Shown here piece after piece: positions 14,732 to 23,745 of a stretch of DNA of 64,000 nucleotides. Below the pieces are notes generated by a model. That model saw only the letters and a list, made by a program, of their open reading frames with translations. It searched no databases and had not been told where the DNA came from. Source of the DNA: UBA6522 sp965262365 (lineage in GTDB: Bacteria > Pseudomonadota > Gammaproteobacteria > Steroidobacterales > Rariloculaceae); contig OZ253541.1 of NCBI GenBank assembly GCA_965262365.1, forward strand, positions 3,224,001-3,288,000, written 5' to 3'. Position 1 is the stretch's first letter. Every line of letters begins with the position of its first letter. Position numbers and translations under genes: made by a program.

Positions 14732-17120
14732 CTACCTCGCTCCGGCGCCAAAGTTATACCTGAGGCTTGCATACAAATGCCTTGGGCGAGCAATCACGGC
14801 CTTGGTATTGGTGCTGCCGTGGCGTCTGGACGTGTAATAAAGCTCGTCCGTCAGGTTTGTACCGCCGATCATTACCGACCAATCGCCCTGGTTGGGCGCG
14901 TAAGTCAGACTTGCATTGACGAGTTCGTAGCCTTCGTTGAACTCCAGCGGAGGTGTAGTGGCCCGCTGCCAGAAACTGTCGGTGCGCTTCCAGTTGACCC
15001 GTCCCGTGAGATCCCCACCGTTGGCTAACGGGATGCGGAAGGTGCCGCCGACGTTGAAGTTCCAATCCGGGGTTCGGGGCAGGGGAGAGTCAACGGTCAC
15101 GGTATCGGCGCCTGCCTGGAGCCTCTGCGTCGTATTGCAGCCGGCGCGATCGAAATTTTCATCGACCACCACGAGACAATCGAAGCCAGCGTCCAACCAC
15201 CCGGCGGTAAAATCCAGCCGGAAATTTTCAGTAAGACTTGCCAGAATCTCCAGCTCCAGCCCATTGATGGTGGAGTCGCCGAGATTTTCGACCGCGCTGC
15301 CCACCACATCCGGCGGCGCCCCCAGTGGGTTCGCCGTGAGTTGCATGTCCGTATAGGAATTCGTGAAAGCCGCAACGTTCAGACGCATCCGATCGTTCCA
15401 CAGATCCGACTTGACCCCCGCCTCCAGAGTTTGCGCAAACTCCGAGTCGAACGTCGGCAACGGTGAGATAAACTGGGTCACCCTGGCCGGAAAACCGCCC
15501 GTTCGAAAGCCTTCCGAGTAGGTCCCATACAGCAAAACGCTATCGGCGGCATCGAACCCAAGGCTGAGCATCGGCGTCGTCTCGGTCTCGGACGTGAAAC
15601 TGGTCACGGTTTGTGTCCGGAAGGTGCCGGGCCAATCCAGGCTGGTTTCGTAGTCCTTCTCCTCCTCCGTGCGCCGCGCGCCGGCGGTGAGGTGCAGTCG
15701 CTCGCCGATGTCCCAGGTCGCCTGGACATAGAATGCATCGGAGCGGTTATCGATGATTCGGGGCGCGCGGTTGAATTCGTACGTTCCCGCTGACATCGCC
15801 ATCTGGCCGCCGTTGCCGCAGCACGCCCAGTCCAGCGACCGGGATCGGGCGAATGACAGGATCTCCGTGCCTTGCTCGTCGAAGGAATACAGGCCCGCGG
15901 TCAGCCGCACCCGGTCATCGGCAAGCGAGGCCGTGTATTGCAACTCCTGGCTCCTTTGATCGGCAAAGTAGTCGAAGTGATTGTTGTGGATGATGACCAT
16001 CGGCGCCAGGTCGTTGTCATTGACGAACGAAGCGTCGAAGTCGCGATAGGCGAAGATGCCCTTGAGGGTGCCGGGTCCGACGTCCCAGGTGAACGTGACG
16101 CTGGCCCCGTTGGTATCCAGCTTCTGTTCCGGATTCTCGATCCTGTTGCCCAGGGTATCCGTATAGACGGCGTGGCTTGCATAGAGGTCGTCAGGCACCC
16201 AATACGGGCCGTAACAGGCCGGGTACTCCACCACGATTTTCGTTGTAGAGCCGTGCGTCCAGACCCGGGTTGTTGCCGGCAAAGTGAGGCCCGGGACCAC
16301 CCAGCAGCAACGGAACCTGCGCGGCCGGCGACTCTTTCTCGCGCGACAGGTCTGCCGCAATGTCCAGTGTGAACGTTTCGGTAGGCTGGAACCTGAGCTG
16401 GCCGCGAGCGACAGTGACGCCGTCCCCGCCCAACCAGAGATCGTCATACTGAAGCGCCCTGACATAGCCCTCACGCTCGCGCCGCAAAACGGACAGCCGC
16501 CCGGAGAGCGTCTCCGTCAACGGGCCGTTCACCATGGCTTCAATGTCCTGGCGCGAATTCTCGCCCAGGGTCAGCTTGAGGGTCGCATCGAACTCGTTGG
16601 TGGGCTGCTTGCTGACAAGGTTGATGGCGCCCCCGATGGAGTTACGGCCGAAGAGCGTCCCCTGGGGTCCTCGCAGTACCTCGGCGCGCTCCAGGTCCAC
16701 CAGATCCAGCAGGCTGCCGATGCCTCGCGCCAGGTAGACGCCATCCAGATAGACGCCGACGGCCTGGTCGGAAACGATAAGAAAGTCGGTCTGACCGATG
16801 CCGCGAATGAAAACGAGCGGCGCGCTGCTGAATCCAGAGATAGAATTGGAGCCCGCCTGAATGTCCACGTTGGGCGCAGCGACTCCCAGATCGACCAGGT
16901 CCACGGCGCCTCGCAACTCCAGCTCTTCGCCGGTGTAGGCGCTGACCGCCATGGGCACGGTCTGGAGGTTCTCCTCAATGCGCCGCGCCGTCACCACCAC
17001 TTCCTCGAGAGTCAGCGCGCCTGGCGCCTCCTGGGCCATGGAAGCGCCGGACAGGCACCCGACGGTTACGAGCGAGAACAGAAGGAATACGGCATTGAAA
17101 CGTGTCAGCACGATAGACAT
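14732..17120 (-). pseudogene. TonB-dependent outer-membrane receptor, split by a single-base frameshift
   Basis: Starting at ATG 17120 (GGGAGA just upstream), the protein has a signal peptide, a TonB box region LEEVVVTARRIEENLQTVPM and a plug with DLVDLGVAAPN, VYLDGVYLARG and VLRGPQGTLFGRNSIGGAIN. The N-terminal frame ends at 16191. The barrel continues in another frame as VVEYPACYGPYWVPDDLYAS to the terminal SLRYNFG at 14732. The switch falls in a run of four T on the plus strand (16237-16240, AAAA in the gene): three A would give one frame of about 795 codons. This could be a sequencing error or a real inactivation. The barrel type is that of iron-complex or small-molecule receptors; the ligand is unknown. 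Confidence 0.88.
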
Positions 17121-17301
17121 GATTATCTCCCCCAAGAGCCACAGCCTCGTTGGGCGAGCCCTGTTGTCTATTAATGCTCCCCCAACCCGGTCAGTATATT
17201 CTTGGCCGGCATCGCATACCACTTGGAGACGCGACCGCCAGGGGGATCCCGACCATGGCGGCGCCGATGGGTCGAGCCCACAGGGGGACTATTACCCCGA
17301 C

Positions 17302-18009
17302 ATGCTCAGCGAGTGCGGCATTGGACTATTGTTCTATTCCACCGTGTACGCCTACAACTCCGAGCGGACCGGCGGTGCAGCGCCGCAAACCATCGATGAT
17401 TTCTTCGACCTGGAACGCTTTCCGGGCCGGCGCGGCATATGCCCAACGCGCCGGATCGCGCTTTGCGTCGGGCTGGCCTTTCTGGCAGGCGTCGGCTGCT
17501 ACGCCTATTGGGCACGCTTGGAGCATCGCTTCACTATCATCACTGCGTATCAACTCGACCAGTCCGCTCAATTGCCACCAGAAAAACTGCTGGAAATCGC
17601 CGACGAGCACGGCGTCCGCACGGTGGTCGACTTGCGATCGCTCAAAGACGGCACGGCGATTGAAACCGAGCGTCGGGCGCTTGTAGACACACGCATCGCA
17701 TACGTTCATCTCCCCGCAGAACCCGAACCTGATGATGAGACGATCCGTCGCTTGATGGAGATCGTGGGAAATCCGGCGAATCGCCCGGTATTGGTTCACT
17801 GCCATGACGGAACCGACCGCTCCGTTCTGCTGGCCAGCATATTTCGACTTGGAATCGACAAATTGAATAGCGAAACCGCGGGACGGACCGTGGAACCGCT
17901 ACACTGGTGCGAGCACTTCCCGCCCGGCCAACCCGAGGGACGGTCCCTGCTGTCGTATGTCCGTAATCGACCAATGGTAACGCTTGTCAGCCGCCAGGAG
18001 CAGAATTGA
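17302..18009 (+). CDS. Membrane-anchored tyrosine/dual-specificity phosphatase-like protein with a polyamine-binding-protein fragment at its N-terminus
   Basis: The first 45 or so residues read MLSECGIGLLFYSTVYAYNS and QTIDDFFDLERFPGRRG, matching an internal part of PotD-type polyamine-binding proteins. A membrane segment (IALCVGLAFLAGVGCYAYW) follows, and then a phosphatase-like domain with HGVRTVVDLRSLKDGTAIET and the P-loop HCHDGTDRS (CX5R). The phosphatase part is about 50 percent identical by eye to the protein at 19283. No in-frame ATG lies between the PotD-like part and the membrane segment, so the fusion may be the real start or the true start may be lost. The substrate is unknown; the P-loop is complete. 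Confidence 0.7.
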   Translation: MLSECGIGLLFYSTVYAYNSERTGGAAPQTIDDFFDLERFPGRRGICPTRRIALCVGLAFLAGVGCYAYWARLEHRFTIITAYQLDQSAQLPPEKLLEIADEHGVRTVVDLRSLKDGTAIETERRALVDTRIAYVHLPAEPEPDDETIRRLMEIVGNPANRPVLVHCHDGTDRSVLLASIFRLGIDKLNSETAGRTVEPLHWCEHFPPGQPEGRSLLSYVRNRPMVTLVSRQEQN

Positions 18010-18206
18010 TGAATGGAATGAGACCGAGCAATCTCCGGCGTTTCGCGAGTGCGCTCGGAGTCATCGCGCTTTGTGGCATCGGTTCTCCTGCATTCGGGCA
18101 GGACCCGGACATCAAGACGCTCGATGGAAGCAATAGCTTTACCCGCGTGTCCGGTTGGGCCGATCGGTGCGAGCGTCACCCTGAGTTATCGCTTCTAGCC
18201 GAATGA
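18009..18206 (+). CDS. Short exported protein, probably a truncated gene start
   Basis: The ATG overlaps the phosphatase stop by one base. The 65-residue product has a clear signal peptide (LRRFASALGVIALCGIGSPAFG) ending before QDPDIKTLDGSN, but only about 35 mature residues precede the stop. This looks like the intact start of a secreted protein whose remainder is gone. No family is recognisable. It would be translated with the phosphatase gene. Confidence 0.4.
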   Translation: MNGMRPSNLRRFASALGVIALCGIGSPAFGQDPDIKTLDGSNSFTRVSGWADRCERHPELSLLAE

Positions 18207-18217
18207 GGGGGTGCGGG

Positions 18218-18996
18218 CTAAAACTCCCAGCGAACGCCCGCAGAAATCACGCGCGGGAATCCTCGCCCGACGTCGCGTTCGAGAAATGGAGTTCCGTCCG
18301 CTGAATGCTCAAATTCATAAAGGAACAGTTCGGTCTCCGGCCAACCCGTATGGTAATTCGCAGCCGCCGAAAATACCCACTTCTCCCCGGACCAGGCGAC
18401 CCCAGCGGCCAATCTGTGACGTTGGTCCCAGCTCCGCGGTATTTCCCTTCCGGTAACAACGACAGGGAATTGAACAGGTTCTCATAGCGAGGACGCAGAT
18501 CCGGCAGGGTTTTCCTGTAAGTCTCGACGCGAAACACCAGGTCGTTCCGTAGCCGATGTTCGAGGCTCACGATGTAGTGCTTGGCGGACTGGGCAGGGAA
18601 AAATTCCCGTACCCCATCCTCGACCTGGAACTGCAGCAGGCCCTGCGACTGAAAGTAGCGCCCCCAGCTTGCCCGCAGATTCGAGCGAGGTCCGAGTTGG
18701 TATAGAAAACTGAGCCGGGGACTGAGCTGGTTCTCATATCGTTCCGTCGGCAAGTGCGTCTGCTTGTCCCAACGAAGACCAAACTCCGCTACGGCGCTGG
18801 ATCCGAAAGAAATTCGATCGGAGACGTGCAGCGAATACGTGCGACTTGTCGGAAACATCGTGATATTCCGTCGTACGGACGAGGAAACGCCGTCGAAAGA
18901 CGCAGAAAAACCGAACAGATCAACCGAACTGGCGTACCTGTAGGCGGCCGACAATCTTTCAACCTCGAAGCCCCAATTCATCGCGTGACGGTCGGA
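18218..18996 (-). pseudogene. TonB-dependent receptor C-terminal barrel remnant
   Basis: Reverse-strand frames carry late beta-strands of a TonB receptor: AEFGLRWDKQTHLPTERYEN, QLSPRLSFLYQLGPRSNLRA, SWGRYFQSQGLLQFQVEDG and FRVETYRKTLPDLRPRYENL. The frame then changes near 18430, and the terminal strands AAANYHTGWPETELFLYEF and RVISAGVRWEF finish at 18218 with the expected final aromatic residue. The plug and first half of the barrel are absent. At about 18996 the sequence runs directly into a sigma-factor fragment in the same frame. It is a pseudogene with at least one internal deletion. Confidence 0.75.
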
Positions 18997-19116
18997 CAAC
19001 CACGTGAACAGCGCGGCCTCGCCGCGGTAGGTATGCAGTTTTTGAATGGCCTTTGAAAGAGTGACGTGCACAATTTCTTTGGTGGCATCGACATCGTCGT
19101 TCAACCGAGCACGAGC
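18997..19116 (-). pseudogene. ECF RNA polymerase sigma factor region 2 fragment
   Basis: About 40 codons read ARLNDDVDATKEIVHVTLSK and AIQKLHTYRGEAALFTWL, matching region 2 of extracytoplasmic-function sigma factors, with the RGEAALFTWL block that contacts the -10 element. Region 4 and most of the start are missing. It is fused in frame to the TonB-receptor remnant. Sigma factors of this kind often sit beside TonB receptors, so the two remnants may derive from one former locus. Confidence 0.6.
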
Positions 19117-19282
19117 AAAACGGTGCAAGGGTGAGTTTGATCGTGGAGATTGATCTCGAGACCGGGGACCGGGTAGAGTTGGTGCAGTTCTCCAAAGACT
19201 AGCGGTGCACCGGCGATGTGCCGACATCGGGACGATTGAAAATTGTGCGACCAGTTTTTTGATCTGGGGCCGTCTTACGCAC

Positions 19283-19903
19283 ATGGAACCGCCAAACCGG
19301 GACAACAACAAGATGAAACGATCGAAGATACCCCTCTCAACATTCCTGCGCCGGGTCGGCATGCTTGCCGGACTGGTTCTGGTGCTCGCCATCGCACGCT
19401 ACGGGTACTGGTCCGTGGCGCAGAGCCGCTTTACCGTTGTCACGGCGCATCAGCTCTACCAGTCCGGGCAGATGGCCCCGGATAAGCTGCTGAGCGTCTC
19501 GAAGAAGCACGGCATTCGAACCGTCATCGATCTGCGCACCGCCGAGGATGCCGAGGCGATCGAGGCGGAACGCCTGGCGCTGGCGGATTCAGACCTCAAC
19601 TATATCTATCTGCCCATGCAGCATGACCCCGCCGACGAAACCGTCCTCGAGTTCCTGAAGATCGTCGGCGACCCAGCGAATCGGCCCGTGCTCGTGCACT
19701 GCCATCACGGGACCGGGCGCTCCGTATTGCTCTCCAGTATCTTTCGAGTCGAGTTCGAGAATTGGGACAACGAGACCGCCCGGCGCGCAGTGGAGCCGCT
19801 GCACTGGCGCGGCAACTTCGCACCGGGGGCCCCCAAGGGACGGTACCTGCTTTCCTACCAACCGCATCGGCCACGCGTGCTCTTGGATACCGAGGAAAGG
19901 TGA
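19283..19903 (+). CDS. Membrane-anchored tyrosine/dual-specificity phosphatase-like protein
   Basis: This 206-residue protein starts at ATG 19283 or 19313. A membrane anchor (VGMLAGLVLVLAIARYGYW) is followed by a phosphatase-like domain: HGIRTVIDLRTAEDAEAIEA, PMQHDPADETVLEFLKIVGD and the P-loop HCHHGTGRS with the CX5R nucleophile Cys and Arg. The strand-helix pattern is that of the DSP/PTP-like group found in bacteria. The tail ETARRAVEPLHWRGNFAPGA is shared with the paralogue at 17302. The anchor predicts the domain on the periplasmic side, though orientation is not certain. The physiological substrate is unknown. Confidence 0.8.
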   Translation: MEPPNRDNNKMKRSKIPLSTFLRRVGMLAGLVLVLAIARYGYWSVAQSRFTVVTAHQLYQSGQMAPDKLLSVSKKHGIRTVIDLRTAEDAEAIEAERLALADSDLNYIYLPMQHDPADETVLEFLKIVGDPANRPVLVHCHHGTGRSVLLSSIFRVEFENWDNETARRAVEPLHWRGNFAPGAPKGRYLLSYQPHRPRVLLDTEER

Positions 19904-19965
19904 CAGGTTGTCGATGAGGGCCCCAAGACCGGCATGGTCTCACACCTGCTTGTCGGCGATTCCCG

Positions 19966-20985
19966 CTAACGAACGAAACGACCCGCCGCTTCCGGGTCGC
20001 AGTTGTGTCGAAACATTTCCTCGTGCGGCGAGTAAATCAGTTCTCTGCGGTGGGTAAGCGGCTCTGCGATGTACTCAGGGTCTTCGAGCGTGAACTCCGC
20101 AGCCATACGCGTGCCGTTCTCGATCAGCCGGTACCGCTCGGTGACGTGCTTCTGGGGTCCGGAGGGAACACCGATCTGGTACGGCGAGCGATGATCCGTA
20201 AAGTTCGTCGTATCAACTACGAGCGTATCTCCTTCCCACCAGCCGATCGAATGTCCCGTGGCAAAACGCTCGTCGATGCCGGGATGCGCCCGGCCATCCA
20301 GAAATATCGTTCGCTCTTCATCAAAATATTCAGACCGGATGAAGAAAATCTCGTTATCTTCGTCAAGCTCAATGTCCAGCAGATAGCCGGCACTTGAGAC
20401 GAACGCGGACGGTGTAGGACGGCCGATGCAGGTCGACTCAGGGTTCTCGGCGGACAGTGGATCGTACGCAGCCTGCGCCGCCAGGCCTCGCTCGGTTATC
20501 TTGAGCAGGGCGTGAAAGAAACCGTCGAACCCGCCCGGATAGGAGATGAGCATGGACCTGTCCGCTCTCCATTTACCCGTCAGGCTCGTGGCTACCGCGT
20601 CGGCCGGTCCATCCGGCGCACCGGCGACGGGCACCAGGCCCAGACCGCCCTCTTTCTCGATGGACTCCACCAAACCGTAAGGCCGTCCATCCTCTGCAGG
20701 ATGGACGCGAACCGCAACCTGATCGCCGACCGTAAGCGAATCTGCCCTCCAGCCTCGGCGAGCCAGTCCGTTTACACCCCCCATTTGCAGCGACCACTCC
20801 ACACGGTCGCCGTTTGCGGCCGTCGTCTCCACACCGACATAAGCGTGCGGATTTCGGAAGGCGAACTCGGTTACGGACCCTTCGATAGCGACGATCGAGT
20901 CCACATCCATGCCGGCGTCGCTGTGATGGCCCGAAACGGGCATGGCCGCCAGGCAAACCACCGAAAGTATCGCGAATTGTCTCAT
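19966..20985 (-). CDS. DUF6152-family exported protein
   Basis: Starting at ATG 20985 behind AGGAG, the 339-residue protein has a signal peptide (QFAILSVVCLAAMPVSG) followed directly by HHSDAGMDVDSIVAIEGSVT and FAFRNPHAYVGVE, the DUF6152 signature. The latter half has the pattern FATGHSIGWWEGDTLVVDTT and NFTDHRSP, also found in other proteins here. The early HH pair after the signal could bind metal, but this is speculation. It lies downstream of a second member of the same family on the same strand, 90 bp apart, so the two are probably co-transcribed. No biochemical role is established to my knowledge. Confidence 0.8.
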   Translation of the reverse strand: MRQFAILSVVCLAAMPVSGHHSDAGMDVDSIVAIEGSVTEFAFRNPHAYVGVETTAANGDRVEWSLQMGGVNGLARRGWRADSLTVGDQVAVRVHPAEDGRPYGLVESIEKEGGLGLVPVAGAPDGPADAVATSLTGKWRADRSMLISYPGGFDGFFHALLKITERGLAAQAAYDPLSAENPESTCIGRPTPSAFVSSAGYLLDIELDEDNEIFFIRSEYFDEERTIFLDGRAHPGIDERFATGHSIGWWEGDTLVVDTTNFTDHRSPYQIGVPSGPQKHVTERYRLIENGTRMAAEFTLEDPEYIAEPLTHRRELIYSPHEEMFRHNCDPEAAGRFVR

Positions 20986-21075
20986 CGTTGCGCTCCTTGG
21001 GAACTCGGCCTCCCGGTCGTGATAACAACCACCAGCTTGCGTGCACCGAGCCGCTCCCATCCGCTCCTGGCCAAA

Positions 21076-22059
21076 CTAGGGGCTACAGTCATAAGGCTGC
21101 ACAAAGGCGCCGGGCTGATACTCCCACCACTTGCTGGTCACCGCCGGCGCGTTGTTCGATTCCGGATCGACCAGGGTTGACGTGTACAGAAGTCGACTGC
21201 GGTCGGCGCTGAGCTGAAATGTTTCGTACAACTGAATTGGTGAGTCGCTGCCCTCGAAAGTGGTGGTCACCAGAAGCCTGTCGCCATCCATGCGGCCGGT
21301 TGAATAGCCGAGGTTGTTTGTATGAGTGCCCGGATCGTCATGAGCGACCCCCATTTGTACTTCTCGTATGGTGTCGAACTCTTCTGCGTGGATGACGACC
21401 GTGTCGCCGTTGTCGATCAACTGTATGGGATAAGGCGCCCCCATCTGGCCCCAAACGTCCTTGGTGGCGGCGCAACCACCTGAAACCCGTTCTGTCCTGT
21501 AGTCAATCTGAAACGCCCCACGGGGAAATCTCAGCGCTTGATGGCTGCCTTCAGCGCCGTAAACCGTGTTCCAAACGGCAAAGATCGAGGTCGGCCGTTT
21601 GGAGGGATCCGTTTCAACCACTCGACCATGCAACCGGTCGGTGTTGCCAATGCGGCTGGCGTCCGGCCAGCGGGATTCGGCTGTGCGCAAGAATATGACT
21701 TCACGGTTGTCCGGCAGCAGCAGGTGATTCATGAAGATATCGTCGTCGCGGGAACGGTTCCGATAACCGGCCACTCGCACCCTGGTGCCGACGGCGAGTA
21801 CGTCTTCCGTCACATTCATTCGAGTCAGGGAGGCGACCGAGTTGCTCTCCGTGGTATACACCTTTTCGTCCGGTGTACCCTCATCGACCGTGAAGCTGAC
21901 TCGGACATGCGGGTTTCTCCACTGAATCGAGCTGATCACGCCTTCGATCTCCATGTCCGATTCGGTGTCGTAAATCGCCGACCAGTTATGGTGTGATGTT
22001 GTCGGAGCTGCCATCAGCAGCAGCACACTTGACGCGATCAGCATTCTTTCGTTCTTCAT
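21076..22059 (-). CDS. DUF6152-family exported protein (paralogue)
   Basis: From ATG 22059 (GGAG 9 bp upstream) this is a 327-residue protein with a signal peptide (MLIASSVLLLMAAPTTS), then HHNWSAIYDTESDMEIEGVI and SSIQWRNPHVRVSFTVDEG as in DUF6152. The C-terminal half contains YSTGRMDGDRLLVTTTFEGS, equivalent to the WWEGDTLVV block of its neighbour. Similarity between the two is low outside the conserved blocks, so they may have separate roles. It is divergent from the SnoaL-like gene at 22242. Confidence 0.8.
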   Translation of the reverse strand: MKNERMLIASSVLLLMAAPTTSHHNWSAIYDTESDMEIEGVISSIQWRNPHVRVSFTVDEGTPDEKVYTTESNSVASLTRMNVTEDVLAVGTRVRVAGYRNRSRDDDIFMNHLLLPDNREVIFLRTAESRWPDASRIGNTDRLHGRVVETDPSKRPTSIFAVWNTVYGAEGSHQALRFPRGAFQIDYRTERVSGGCAATKDVWGQMGAPYPIQLIDNGDTVVIHAEEFDTIREVQMGVAHDDPGTHTNNLGYSTGRMDGDRLLVTTTFEGSDSPIQLYETFQLSADRSRLLYTSTLVDPESNNAPAVTSKWWEYQPGAFVQPYDCSP

Positions 22060-22241
22060 CCGCAAGCTCCTGCGAACTTCGTTGATTCTCATGTGCATCT
22101 TCTGGATGCTCACATTTGTTCCATCCTCACTCCGAGCGTGGCGCGCCGTCAAGGTCGTCAGCCAAGCTCGCACTGAATTCGCGACGCAGAGTAGGATAGG
22201 CGTAGAAGCAGGGCGAAAGCAGAACGATTGAGGAGAGGATC

Positions 22242-23285
22242 ATGCCCACAAGACGCAAATTCTTGAAAAACAGCCTGACGTCCGGTGCCGTTGTCGGCTT
22301 GGGTCTGCCCAACATGCGCTGGGCCTCGGCGCAGGACACCACGGACGAGGAGGCGCGCAACAAGGCCACCGTCAGGCGCTTCAAGGAGTCCCAGGGAACG
22401 GCCGATTACGAGCAGGTGCTCGCGGAGGTCCAGTCACCGGACTACCGGCGGCTCCGGGGCGGATTCGAAAACCTGGCAGCGAACGCGGCCGGGTCCGAAC
22501 TGGCGGATGCCGCTCAGCCTGTGCGAACGGCATTTCCCGATCGTACCGACACCATCGATCTGATGATTGCCGATGGGGATATGGTCGGTATGCGGTTCCG
22601 TGTCCAGGGCACACACGAAGGTAATTTCTTCGGCATCCCTGCGACCGGAAGAACCATAGATATTCAGGAAGTCGGCGCTTTCAGGCTCGAAAACGGAAAG
22701 ATCGTCGAAGCCTGGTTCATGGCGGACGAAGTTGAACTGCTGAAGCAACTGGGCGCGGGTCTACCCGCGCGGCAGGACGGCAAACGAATCGTACCGGTGC
22801 CGGCGACCGAATCGCGTCCCGGCCAAGCCACCCTTGAGGAAATCCTGGCGCAGCCGGTGGACTCGCAGACCTACCGCAACAAGGTGGTGGTGGCAGCCTA
22901 CAAGTCGGAATTTCCTCCTCCGGGAGTCTTGCCTGACCGGCCCGGGCGGCCCTACGACGAGTACCTGCGTGGCGGATTCAAGCACATGGTTGATTATGGG
23001 AACGCCAACGGAGTGGGCGACCAGAGTATCGGTCAGGCGTTTCCGGACCGCCAGGACAAAGTGGATTTCGTGCTCGCTGAGGGCGACAGCGTCTGGATCC
23101 AGTTCAGACTGAGCGGCACGAACACGCGAAGCCTGTACGGTATCCCGCCGACGAACGGCCCCATTGAGGGCGCGGAGGTGGGCATCATGGGATTCGACGG
23201 TGCCCGCTGGGCCACAGGTTGGTTCTTCGGAGACGACCTTGGGATGGCCCTCCAGCTCGGCGTCCCCGACATCTTTACGCCGTAA
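22242..23285 (+). CDS. Tat-exported protein with two SnoaL-like domains
   Basis: This 347-residue protein begins MPTRRKFLKNSLTSGAVVG, a twin-arginine signal (TRRKFLK). Two similar halves follow (about 40-170 and 210-347). Each is of SnoaL/NTF2-like fold: ADGDMVGMRFRVQGTHEGNF in the first and AEGDSVWIQFRLSGTNTRSL in the second, both followed by FGIPATG or YGIPPTN. SnoaL proteins act as small cyclases, isomerases or ligand-binding cones; Tat export implies that it folds in the cytoplasm. GAGGAGAGG precedes the start. Duplication within one chain is less common than single-domain members. Confidence 0.8.
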   Translation: MPTRRKFLKNSLTSGAVVGLGLPNMRWASAQDTTDEEARNKATVRRFKESQGTADYEQVLAEVQSPDYRRLRGGFENLAANAAGSELADAAQPVRTAFPDRTDTIDLMIADGDMVGMRFRVQGTHEGNFFGIPATGRTIDIQEVGAFRLENGKIVEAWFMADEVELLKQLGAGLPARQDGKRIVPVPATESRPGQATLEEILAQPVDSQTYRNKVVVAAYKSEFPPPGVLPDRPGRPYDEYLRGGFKHMVDYGNANGVGDQSIGQAFPDRQDKVDFVLAEGDSVWIQFRLSGTNTRSLYGIPPTNGPIEGAEVGIMGFDGARWATGWFFGDDLGMALQLGVPDIFTP

Positions 23286-23304
23286 CCGGCCTATCCCGCA
23301 GCGC

Positions 23305-23667
23305 TCAAGTCGCTGCAGTTTCTTTCGGATTTGGACCGAATCGGTTCTCGCCCTCCTGGCTGTCGAGCACCGTAAACACGAACAGTACGATCCCGCCTAT
23401 TATTGGGATAAAGGCAATCAGTATCCACCAGCCGCTGCGACCGATGTCGTGCAGCCGCCGCACCGTCACTGCCAACGACGGCACTATCATTGCGACCGCG
23501 TAAAGGATGCTCAACAAGCCGATAGATTCCGTTCCAAGTACGACATCCACGATAGCCACCGCGATCGTGAAAATCAGATAGAACAGAATAAAGAACCAAT
23601 ATTCCTTGCGCTGCGCCCGACCGGAAAACACAGCGTATTTCTTTAAAGCGGCAATAAACCAACTCAT
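23305..23667 (-). CDS. DUF805 membrane protein
   Basis: This 120-residue protein opens MSWFIAALKKYAVFSGRAQR, then KEYWFFILFYLIF, three to four membrane segments, and the family motif VRRLHDIGRSGWW. These match DUF805 inner-membrane proteins such as E. coli YhaH. The function is unknown. AAGGAT precedes the ATG. It converges with the SnoaL-like gene, with 19 bp between the stop codons. Confidence 0.9.
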   Translation of the reverse strand: MSWFIAALKKYAVFSGRAQRKEYWFFILFYLIFTIAVAIVDVVLGTESIGLLSILYAVAMIVPSLAVTVRRLHDIGRSGWWILIAFIPIIGGIVLFVFTVLDSQEGENRFGPNPKETAAT

Positions 23668-23745
23668 GGGATATCCTTTTCCCCGAATGCATTTCGGGCT
23701 TGCGTATGTCTCGTCGTGAACCTTGGGCGCCGAGCGTGGTTAGCC

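Noticed and set aside
19100..19201. Short plus-strand frame reading ARVSLIVEIDLETGDRVELV near its end
   Set aside because: It looks like a C-terminal tail but has no start, overlaps the sigma-factor fragment on the other strand and cannot be assigned; kept only as a note.
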